The notes beneath the pieces were generated by a model. The model worked only from the letters and a program-made list of their open reading frames with translations. It searched no databases and was not told where the DNA came from. A DNA stretch of 6,411 nucleotides from JAVVPO01 sp036655715 (GTDB taxonomy: Bacteria; Bacillota; Clostridia; Lachnospirales; Cellulosilyticaceae): positions 1 to 6,411 of the forward strand of contig JAVVPO010000105.1 in assembly GCA_036655715.1 (NCBI GenBank), given 5' to 3'. Numbering within the stretch: the stretch's first letter is position 1; each line of letters starts with the position of its first letter. Shown piece after piece: positions 1 through 5,309 of this stretch. The position numbers and the translations under genes were made by a program.

Positions 1-2
1 AT

Positions 3-689
3 TTAGCTACCACTTGAAGTGGGTACAAAAGGTATAATTCTGCTTGCAAAGTTTTGCATTGTAATGGTTTGGAGCCATACTTTACCTGGTCCTGTTAGCT
101 TCGTGAGGAATAAGCCTTCCCCGCCAAAGAAGATGTTCTTGAACCCTTTAACTGTCTCTATTTCATAGCGTACGCCATCTTCGAATGCTACTACGTTTCC
201 TGTGTCTGCTTTAATGGTCTCGCCTGCTGCTAGTTCTCTTTCTACTACGCTTCCTGCAACTTCTAAGAATACTTTACCATTTCCTGATATTCTTTGAAGA
301 ATAAATCCTTCTCCTCCAAATAATCCTGCTGAGAACTTCCTTGTAAATTCTACACTTAAATCTACACCTTGTTCTGCGCATAAGAAGGCATCTTTTTGAG
401 CTATAATATTTCTACCTCTTGTAATGTCTAAATCAACAATTGCTCCTGGAAAAGTTGAGGCAAAGACTATTTCTGTATCAGGTTTTGCAGAAGTATATGT
501 AGCCATAAATAGTGATTCCCCACTAAACATGCGACCAATCCCCTTAAAGAGCCCACCTTTCATATTAGTCTCCATATTGATCCCACTATCCATCCAAGAC
601 ATACCTCCAGATTGTGTATAGACACTTTCCCCTTTATTCAACCTTATAGATACTGCAGGTAAGTCGTTTCCAAATACTTTGTATTCCAT
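3..689 (-). CDS. AIM24 / TIGR00266 family protein
   Basis: This complete 228-residue protein belongs to the AIM24 (TIGR00266) family of beta-rich proteins. The family's bacterial role is not well defined; the name comes from a yeast mitochondrial protein, and that role should not be transferred. The sequence shows three related units: GRMFSGESLFMATY (about residues 52-65), AGLFGGEGFILQRISGNGKV (about 121-140) and FFGGEGLFLTKLTGPGKVWL (about 187-206). The GGEG and G-x-GKV elements recur as expected for the family's repeated beta architecture. I see no signal peptide or membrane segment, so a cytoplasmic location is inferred. The ATG is supported by an AGGAGG site at 698-703, 8 bases upstream. 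The TAA stop lies at the very left edge, so the gene is complete. A terminator separates it from the hydrolase upstream, so it is probably transcribed alone. The length is usual for the family, and family assignment is firm. Confidence 0.9.
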   Translation of the reverse strand: MEYKVFGNDLPAVSIRLNKGESVYTQSGGMSWMDSGINMETNMKGGLFKGIGRMFSGESLFMATYTSAKPDTEIVFASTFPGAIVDLDITRGRNIIAQKDAFLCAEQGVDLSVEFTRKFSAGLFGGEGFILQRISGNGKVFLEVAGSVVERELAAGETIKADTGNVVAFEDGVRYEIETVKGFKNIFFGGEGLFLTKLTGPGKVWLQTITMQNFASRIIPFVPTSSGS

Positions 690-732
690 ATGAAATACCT
701 CCTATTTTTAAATTTTTGTTTTATGTCCTTCT

Positions 733-761
733 AGTATAGTCTATGTATAAAGTTTTATCCA
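733..761 (-). promoter_or_regulatory. candidate sigma-A-type promoter for the AIM24-family gene
   Basis: Read on the minus strand, a -10-like TATACT (733-738, five of six consensus positions) lies 17 bases downstream of a -35-like TGGATA (756-761, four of six). It is placed about 45 bases before the start codon and downstream of the hydrolase terminator, which is where a promoter for the AIM24-family gene is needed. AT-rich DNA produces such matches by chance, so this is a prediction only. Confidence 0.4.
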
Positions 762-763
762 CA
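755..763 (+). promoter_or_regulatory. single perfect DnaA-box match (TTATCCACA)
   Basis: The nine bases TTATCCACA match the classic DnaA-box consensus TTATNCACA exactly. The site overlaps the candidate -35 of the AIM24-family promoter. Only one such match was found here, and there is no cluster, AT-rich unwinding element or dnaA/dnaN neighbour, so it is not an origin. It may be a regulatory DnaA site or a chance match. Confidence 0.35.
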
Positions 764-853
764 GTCTTCAAAATATTCTTCAAACTTATTCACTCTTTAC
801 TCTTTTTCACTGTAGATATGTGCATAACTTAAATTCCATCCATACTGGCGTAC

Positions 854-895
854 AAAAAAAAGTATCCCATCATTTACTACTTACTGCGGGATACT
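854..895 (-). terminator. rho-independent terminator after the hydrolase gene
   Basis: An exact 8-base inverted repeat (AGTATCCC at 861-868, GGGATACT at 888-895) encloses a 19-base loop. On the minus strand the stem is followed directly by a run of about eight T residues (854-861 read in reverse). It starts about 33 bases after the hydrolase stop codon. It should end hydrolase transcripts and uncouple the hydrolase from the downstream AIM24-family gene. The long loop makes it less compact than a textbook terminator. Confidence 0.75.
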
Positions 896-927
896 CTTTC
901 CATTATTTAATAGTTATCTACCTTTAC

Positions 928-1890
928 TTACTTGCTTACTGCCTCATTGATAAATGCTAAAACACGTCTTTCATACTCTTCTGGATAGGCCGGGAATATC
1001 TTTACGTGTTCTATTCCTTCTGCAATCCATAATTCTTTATATCCTTCTACTTTTGCATCGTAGATAGCTTGACCCATCTCTACTGTACAAGTGCTATCTG
1101 CTTCTCCATGGATAACAAACATTGGTACTTTACTTTTTGAGGCTTCCTCTGCAATCTGTACATCTTTATAACTAAATCCTGATTTGAACCTATTATACAT
1201 ATCGCCTGCCCATACAGCATAAGAAACAGGTATAAGTGGGACATCTTCTTTTTCTATCCCTACTCTAATAGCCCCTTCCATCGTATCATATGGACAATCT
1301 AATATAAGGAAGTCTGCATCCTGCGTCGCTTCTTCCATTCCAGAATACATACCTAGTGTTCCAGCTCCCATAGAGAATCCATGTGCACCGATAGTATGGT
1401 CTGGATATGCCGCTCTTAAGTAGCTCATTACTGAAGCTATATCATATTTTTCATGGTAACCAAAACTTCTATTATCCCCACCTGTTGCTCCAGTATATCT
1501 TTGATTATATATCAGTACATTATAATTATTATCTAAATACATGAGTGTCTCGCGGAAATGCCTCCACATATTCATACCTATTCCATGTACAATGACAACA
1601 GTATTTTGACTCTCCTCGGGTGCACTAATCCATTTTGCTTCTATATCATAACCATTGCTTGAAGGAATCATCAGATCTGTTACCTCATACTCCTCAAGTC
1701 TTGCAACAAGTTCTGGAGACTCTGCATACACTTCTTCAATGGAAGTATTTTGATATTTCTCATCTACATAGCCCACTGTTTCCTCATAAACCATACCACC
1801 TACTATGTAAGTTACAGTTCCACCTAGTAATAATGCTATAACCGCCAAGGCTATTAGTATTCCTTTTATTTTTTTCGTTAACTTATTCAT
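928..1890 (-). CDS. membrane-anchored alpha/beta hydrolase
   Basis: This 320-residue serine hydrolase has the alpha/beta-hydrolase fold and resembles the YqkD-like group of Firmicute proteins. Residues about 10-31 form one hydrophobic segment after a lysine-rich start (MNKLTKKIKG), so it is probably a membrane anchor or uncleaved signal, with the catalytic domain outside the cell. Visible catalytic elements are the oxyanion-region HGIG (102-105), the nucleophile elbow GFSMG with Ser173, a likely acid in HGEADS (Asp265) and the histidine in GIEH (His295). The triad is therefore intact and in the right order. The substrate cannot be read from the sequence; esterase or peptidase-like activity is possible. 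The ATG is preceded by AGAAAGGA about 8 bases upstream. A terminator follows the gene. It is probably transcribed alone, from a promoter within the AT-rich stretch at 1928-1980. Confidence 0.9.
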   Translation of the reverse strand: MNKLTKKIKGILIALAVIALLLGGTVTYIVGGMVYEETVGYVDEKYQNTSIEEVYAESPELVARLEEYEVTDLMIPSSNGYDIEAKWISAPEESQNTVVIVHGIGMNMWRHFRETLMYLDNNYNVLIYNQRYTGATGGDNRSFGYHEKYDIASVMSYLRAAYPDHTIGAHGFSMGAGTLGMYSGMEEATQDADFLILDCPYDTMEGAIRVGIEKEDVPLIPVSYAVWAGDMYNRFKSGFSYKDVQIAEEASKSKVPMFVIHGEADSTCTVEMGQAIYDAKVEGYKELWIAEGIEHVKIFPAYPEEYERRVLAFINEAVSK

Positions 1891-1940
1891 TAGTTATTCC
1901 TTTCTCATCCTGTATTACTTATCTTCTATTGTAACAGATT

Positions 1941-1957
1941 ATTATAAATAGATTATA
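1941..1957 (-). promoter_or_regulatory. candidate -10 elements for the hydrolase gene
   Basis: Two exact TATAAT hexamers occur on the minus strand (1952-1957 and 1941-1946), followed by TACAAT (1928-1933). All lie 40-70 bases before the hydrolase start. None has a good TTGACA-like -35 at 16-18 bases, so which one is used, if any, is unclear. The hexamers lie next to or just beyond the readable end of the decayed synthetase fragment. Confidence 0.3.
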
Positions 1958-1960
1958 AAA

Positions 1961-2121
1961 GGTATCTCCTTTTTCTTGCTCATTAACTAGCTAAATGTAT
2001 CTAATCACATCCGGGTTATACTCTGCCAACAAATCATTGACCCATGTAGCGCTGTTACCTCCATCCCCCGATGGCAACCTTCTTGCAATGACATCTTCTG
2101 ATAATAAAACCTCCAAATGTC
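1961..2121 (-). pseudogene. decayed fragment of a methionyl-tRNA synthetase-like class I enzyme
   Basis: The reading frame left of the assembly gap ends in SATWVNDLLAEYNPDVIRYI before a TAG (1991-1993). This resembles the stretch just after the KMSKS loop of methionyl-tRNA synthetases of the archaeal/MetRS2 type, where the pattern is roughly N-W-A-x-W-V-x-[DE]-x-L-x-x-[YF]-x-x-D-x-x-R-Y. Reading through the TAG gives LVNEQEKGDT, which again resembles the following family segment (an N/M-x-P-E-x-x-D-[ST]-D stretch). Similarity on both sides of a stop suggests an inactivated gene. The KMSKS position is itself degraded (RLPSG, with about two extra residues before the conserved segment). No anticodon-binding domain follows, because the hydrolase begins at 1890. 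The N-terminal part would lie in or beyond the Ns. The assignment comes from recalled family patterns, not a search; a truncated unrelated protein remains possible. Confidence 0.45.
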
Positions 2122-2221
2122 NNNNNNNNNNNNNNNNNNNNNNNNNNNNNNNNNNNNNNNNNNNNNNNNNNNNNNNNNNNNNNNNNNNNNNNNNNNNNNN
2201 NNNNNNNNNNNNNNNNNNNNN
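2122..2221. other. assembly gap of exactly 100 N
   Basis: One hundred consecutive N bases are the usual placeholder for a scaffold gap of unknown size. The true length, content and even adjacency of the flanks are not known. Any open reading frame drawn through it is artificial. Short-read contigs often end in repeats or mobile elements, which fits the broken genes on both sides. Confidence 0.97.
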
Positions 2222-2340
2222 CATTTCATATCTTATATTTGAAAGTGTAAGTAATGAAACATTAGGAACACTAAATTCTACAATCATATCTATATCACTT
2301 TCTTCATATTCATCAACATATTCACCTCAAAAAGAGAACC
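2222..2340 (-). pseudogene. broken 5' part of an MNT-type nucleotidyltransferase (antitoxin-like)
   Basis: Right of the gap, a minus-strand frame reads GEYVDEYEESDIDMIVEF and then SVPNVSLLTLSNIRYEM up to the Ns. SDIDMIVEF followed by S-L-L-x-L and a charged helix is the hallmark of the minimal nucleotidyltransferase (MNT) family, where SDID supplies two metal-binding aspartates. The preceding GS of the GS...DxD motif is present in another frame: GGT TCT CTT TTT (2340-2329) reads GSLF, and only two bases (GA) separate it from GGT GAA TAT (2326 onward). Restoring one base would give GSLFRGEY, close to the family's GSxARGE. As written, the in-frame TGA (2329-2327) blocks translation. No intact start or the usual N-terminal 20-30 residues can be seen. 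MNT proteins commonly pair with HEPN toxins; any partner would lie in the gap. A sequencing error at the T run could mimic the frameshift. Confidence 0.5.
2300..2323 (-). repeat. imperfect 12-base tandem duplication inside the MNT fragment
   Basis: On the minus strand GAATATGTTGAT is followed directly by GAATATGAAGAA, with 9 of 12 bases identical. It is in frame and encodes EYVD-EYEE. Removing one copy would restore the usual spacing of the GS...DxD motif (nine residues between GS and DID), so it looks like an insertion within the motif loop. Confidence 0.35.
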
Positions 2341-2385
2341 TGTCCTCACAGATAGATATTCATTTTATTTAATGAATCTTTTTAT

Positions 2386-3873
2386 CTAAAAAATGCTTAA
2401 TCCTATAAAGCTAGTTACCGCACATCCTATAAGTAAAATAACATCATTCACATGATATTTTTTATGTATACTATAAACACCTAATATACTTACTAATATA
2501 ATAGGTAATGCAATCCCACCTGATAATCCTACAACACTTGTTACTTTCATAGCTTCTACCATCATACTAAGTGATGTAGAAATAAGCATCCCACATACTA
2601 CTGGTAAGATATATTGTTTAAGTAATTTAAGCGCCTCTGAGTCTTTAAGCGCATCATATCCCATAAGTACAACAAGTGCTAGTATACAGCAACTTCCTAC
2701 TGCAAGAGTCATACCCAGCATTCCAAGTAACCAGCCATATACCATACCGCCTATTGTTCCACCAAATATATACCCTACACCAGCAGCTATTTTAACAAGT
2801 ATAGGTCCTGGTAATGCGTTAGCTACCGCCACTAACTTATTATAAAACTCTCCAGCTTCAACCATTCCCGTCTGTACGAAGAATCCATCTGCTACAGCTA
2901 CATAAGCCTCTCCTCCACCAAATGATGTCAGTGTAGATACTGTAACATCTTTGCTATAACCTAGCATTTGTCCTACTACACCTGGACCTTCAGGAGCTAA
3001 TATAATAGCTACAATAATCAGCACAATCGGAAGCCCTACGAATAAGCCTATTGCTAGACACATCTGTTTTGTAAACTTAAAACTTACTTTTTGTACCTCT
3101 CCATTTTTTTTAGTACTTAGCACTGCATAACCTGCAAGCCCTACCATAAGTACTAGTATAACTTGTCCCACTAACTCACGATTAGGAACAAGTCCATTTT
3201 TACCCAACACTATTGCATAAGCGAAACTTACAAGTGTTCCTACTATAAATGCCCATCTACTCTTTAGTAGTCCTACAAAGAAAATCATAAAAAAAGCTAT
3301 AATAATTAGATTAATTGTTGGTATATCAAAAACGATATTATCCATACTTATTAACGTCTGCCCAACTGTTGCATTAATAACTTGTCTTATTTCTTTGCCT
3401 CCAGTAACTAAAAATGCAAGTATACAAATAATGATATTTGCCTTATACAAGTTATTTTGTTTTCCACTGCTTATCACTTTCAAAATATAAATACCTAGTA
3501 GGTTAATAATAAAAATAGTAATTCCCACTGATGCAAATTCAATATAATGAGTAATCTTAGCTCCCGCTATAGTAAAGAGCATCATTAGTACCATTGTTAA
3601 CAACACACCTGGTAAAGTTGCTGCATAAGCTCCTGCTAGACTTCCCCATCCCCCTGCTATTTCATACCCAGCTACTGCACCTATTTTAGTAGGCAATGTC
3701 CCCGGAGTAATATTGGCTATAACTGTATGTTTAAGGTATTCTTCTTCTGTAAACCATTTTTTATTTCCTACAACTTCCTTCTCAATAACAGGTATGAGCG
3801 CACTTCCCCCACCAAATCCTATTACACCAATTTTGAAGAATACTTTAAAGATGTCCAAGACTTTTTTCAACAT
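2386..3873 (-). CDS. two-domain CHR-family (chromate) transporter
   Basis: This 495-residue polytopic membrane protein has both halves of a CHR (chromate ion transporter) protein. The N-terminal unit has FGGGSALIP (20-28), a KKWFTEEEYL segment (38-47) and PGTLPTKIGAVAGYE (57-71). The C-terminal unit has FGGGEAYVAVADGFF (318-332) and LPGPILVKIAAGVGY (354-368). These FGG and PG[TP] motifs are the conserved core of the family. The units start about 300 residues apart because extra hydrophobic segments (about 112-133, 145-157, 186-224 and 236-252) lie between them, which makes the protein longer than the common roughly 400-residue fused form. Characterised ChrA proteins export chromate; in clostridia the natural substrate is often unproven. 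I chose the ATG at 3873 because AAGGAGG lies 5 bases before it; the in-frame ATG at 3906 would place that site inside the gene. No strong terminator follows. Confidence 0.88.
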   Translation of the reverse strand: MLKKVLDIFKVFFKIGVIGFGGGSALIPVIEKEVVGNKKWFTEEEYLKHTVIANITPGTLPTKIGAVAGYEIAGGWGSLAGAYAATLPGVLLTMVLMMLFTIAGAKITHYIEFASVGITIFIINLLGIYILKVISSGKQNNLYKANIIICILAFLVTGGKEIRQVINATVGQTLISMDNIVFDIPTINLIIIAFFMIFFVGLLKSRWAFIVGTLVSFAYAIVLGKNGLVPNRELVGQVILVLMVGLAGYAVLSTKKNGEVQKVSFKFTKQMCLAIGLFVGLPIVLIIVAIILAPEGPGVVGQMLGYSKDVTVSTLTSFGGGEAYVAVADGFFVQTGMVEAGEFYNKLVAVANALPGPILVKIAAGVGYIFGGTIGGMVYGWLLGMLGMTLAVGSCCILALVVLMGYDALKDSEALKLLKQYILPVVCGMLISTSLSMMVEAMKVTSVVGLSGGIALPIILVSILGVYSIHKKYHVNDVILLIGCAVTSFIGLSIF

Positions 3874-3878
3874 GATGT

Positions 3879-3885
3879 CCTCCTT
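3879..3885 (-). promoter_or_regulatory. ribosome binding site that sets the CHR transporter start
   Basis: AAGGAGG on the minus strand lies 5 bases before the ATG at 3873. It decides against the longer in-frame start at 3906, which would add 11 residues including charged ones ahead of the expected MLKKVLDIFK start and has no clear ribosome binding site. Confidence 0.85.
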
Positions 3886-3916
3886 GATAAATAGTTTAAA
3901 ACGCATTCTGTTAAAT

Positions 3917-3922
3917 ATTATA
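3917..3922 (-). promoter_or_regulatory. candidate -10 element for the CHR transporter gene
   Basis: An exact TATAAT lies 43 bases upstream of the chosen start codon and downstream of the prsA terminator, where a separate promoter is expected. No convincing -35 lies at the usual distance, so the call rests on position and the hexamer alone. Confidence 0.35.
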
Positions 3923-3989
3923 CTATAATTTATTAAATATTTATATCTTAGTTTTTTAAGTACAGAAAATTTTGATGCAACTTTCTATT

Positions 3990-4052
3990 ACTATGAATAA
4001 AAAAACAACGATTTTCTTAACTCAAGAAAATTGTTGTTTTTTTATTCATAGT
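3990..4052 (-). terminator. long, probably bidirectional hairpin terminator after prsA
   Basis: Arms at 3990-4018 and 4024-4052 form a 29-base stem with one mismatch (G4010 opposite T4032) and a 5-base loop. The repeat begins at the base next to the prsA stop codon. The CAAC...GTTG core stem is flanked by seven A and seven T residues, so minus-strand transcripts end in a U run; the symmetry would give the same structure on the plus strand. It should insulate prsA from the transporter gene. Confidence 0.9.
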
Positions 4053-5063
4053 TTATTCAATTATTTCAATTGTTGTTTTTTCTCTTAAAGCCGCAATATG
4101 TTCACTAAATTTTTCGTATTGCTTTTCTTGTAATAAAGTTGCCTTAATACTTTCTTTTACTTCTTCAAGTGGTGTTACAACTTCATCAGTTTGAATGTTA
4201 TCTACTTTGATAAGGTGGTATCCGAATTGTGTTTTAACTGGACCTGATACTTCGCCTTCTTTAAGGTCTTTAGCTCCTGCTAAGAAGTCTGCATCGTACT
4301 TAGTTGAATCATACTCAATGAATTCCCCAAGGCTTCCACCTGTATCTTTTGTCCCATCTGTTCCATACTCTGCTGCTAAATCAGCAAAAGCCTTACCACC
4401 GTCAAATTCTTCTTTGATTTTCTTAGCATCTTCTTCTTTTTCTACTAAGATATGTGACATTTCTGCCCCTGGTCCTCTAGTGAACTGTGCTTTATTTTCT
4501 TCATAGTATTTAGCTACATCTTCATCAGCTACTGCTACATCTTTTGTTACTTGTTCCATAACTTGTCCAATAGCCATGTTTTCTCTAAGGTACTCTCTAA
4601 ATGCTTCTTCCGTCATTCCTTGCTCTGTAAGGAATGCTTGGAATGCTTCTTCTGAACCTAACTGTATTTTTCCAGCATCAATTTCTTCATCAACTTGTGC
4701 ATCAGTTACTTCAATACCTAACTCTTTGGCGCTTTGAATCACTAATTCACTTTCTATAAGATAATTTAACATTAATTCTTCTTGTTGTTTGTAAAGAGCC
4801 ATAGCCTCTTCACTTTCTTTATATGTCTCTCCAAATTGCATTGTAAGCAGCTGCTCAATGTAAGCCATTTCTTTTGATAGATCTGCTTGCATAATAGAAG
4901 CATCCCCTACTTTGGCAATAACAGTGTCATCTGTTTTTTCGCTACTACTTGTCTGAGTTGTAGGTTCTTTTTCAGCTCCCTCACTCGCATTACTACACCC
5001 CATTACACCTAAACTTAATGCAGCTAACCCTACACATGCTACGAACACTTTAAATTTTTTCAT
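4053..5063 (-). CDS. prsA: PrsA-like foldase lipoprotein (parvulin peptidyl-prolyl isomerase)
   Basis: This 336-residue protein is an extracytoplasmic folding catalyst for secreted proteins. It has a lysine-containing signal peptide ending in a lipobox-like VMGC, with Cys23 the probable lipidation site, followed by a Ser/Thr/Glu-rich linker (about 24-46). A SurA/PrsA-type helical N-terminal region comes next (about 47-190). A PpiC parvulin domain follows (about 200-290), with SHILVEKEEDA near its start, GTDGTKDTGGSLGEF in the middle and QFGYHLIKVD (279-288) containing the conserved histidine at its end. A charged C-terminal helix closes the protein. The domain order and length fit PrsA. The ATG is supported by AGGGAG at 5071-5076, 7 bases upstream. 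It diverges from the helicase gene and ends in a strong terminator, so it is probably a single-gene unit. The symbol reflects family similarity; clostridia can carry several paralogues. Confidence 0.9.
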   Translation of the reverse strand: MKKFKVFVACVGLAALSLGVMGCSNASEGAEKEPTTQTSSSEKTDDTVIAKVGDASIMQADLSKEMAYIEQLLTMQFGETYKESEEAMALYKQQEELMLNYLIESELVIQSAKELGIEVTDAQVDEEIDAGKIQLGSEEAFQAFLTEQGMTEEAFREYLRENMAIGQVMEQVTKDVAVADEDVAKYYEENKAQFTRGPGAEMSHILVEKEEDAKKIKEEFDGGKAFADLAAEYGTDGTKDTGGSLGEFIEYDSTKYDADFLAGAKDLKEGEVSGPVKTQFGYHLIKVDNIQTDEVVTPLEEVKESIKATLLQEKQYEKFSEHIAALREKTTIEIIE

Positions 5064-5267
5064 TTTGTATCTCCCTATTTTTTATTTATATTTGTTATAT
5101 TACATTAAAATACTTAACTAGGTTTAAATAAAATGCGTCTTTATTTTAAAATACTCTTTAATTTTTTATCTCTCTAGATTATTTCACAAAAAATCAGACT
5201 ATGCAACTCCTTTTAATATTCTTTTTATAAGTTGATTATTCTCCTAGTACCCTAGAAATAATATGTG

Positions 5268-5273
5268 TATAAT
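5268..5273 (+). promoter_or_regulatory. candidate -10 element for the DEAD-box helicase gene
   Basis: An exact TATAAT lies 36 bases before the helicase ATG in the divergent spacer. No good TTGACA-like -35 lies 16-18 bases upstream, so the promoter is weakly supported. The start codon itself has a clear AGGAG site at 5299-5303, 6 bases upstream. Confidence 0.4.
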
Positions 5274-5309
5274 GAAAGTTATGAAATAAAATCGCGCTAG
5301 GAGCATACT

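Noticed and set aside
424..621. Plus-strand open frames opposite the AIM24-family, hydrolase, transporter and prsA genes
   Set aside because: They are antisense shadows of well-supported genes and show no recognisable domains or ribosome binding sites.
765..784. Direct repeat TCTTCAAA (765-772 and 777-784) as an operator
   Set aside because: The copies are short and AT-rich and lie upstream of the candidate promoter with no matching site elsewhere; chance is enough to explain them.
1991..2287. A single minus-strand open frame running through the N gap
   Set aside because: The frame is continuous only because Ns translate as X. The two ends resemble different families, and the gap length is arbitrary.
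1995..2372. A plus-strand open frame crossing the same gap
   Set aside because: It is antisense to the recognisable fragments, shows no family resemblance, has no clear ribosome binding site and is also bridged by Ns.
2358..2377. Inverted repeat ATTCATT-TTATTT-AATGAAT after the transporter gene as a terminator
   Set aside because: The stem is only 7 bases, with a single G:C pair, and no T run follows on the minus strand.
3874..3906. An 11-residue N-terminal extension of the CHR transporter
   Set aside because: The AAGGAGG site at 3879-3885 lies inside this extension and points to the ATG at 3873; the upstream ATG lacks such a site.
5126..5146. AAATAAA/TTTATTT hairpin upstream of prsA as a regulatory structure
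   Set aside because: A 7-base stem made only of A and T is expected by chance in such AT-rich DNA and has no T tract or neighbouring signal.
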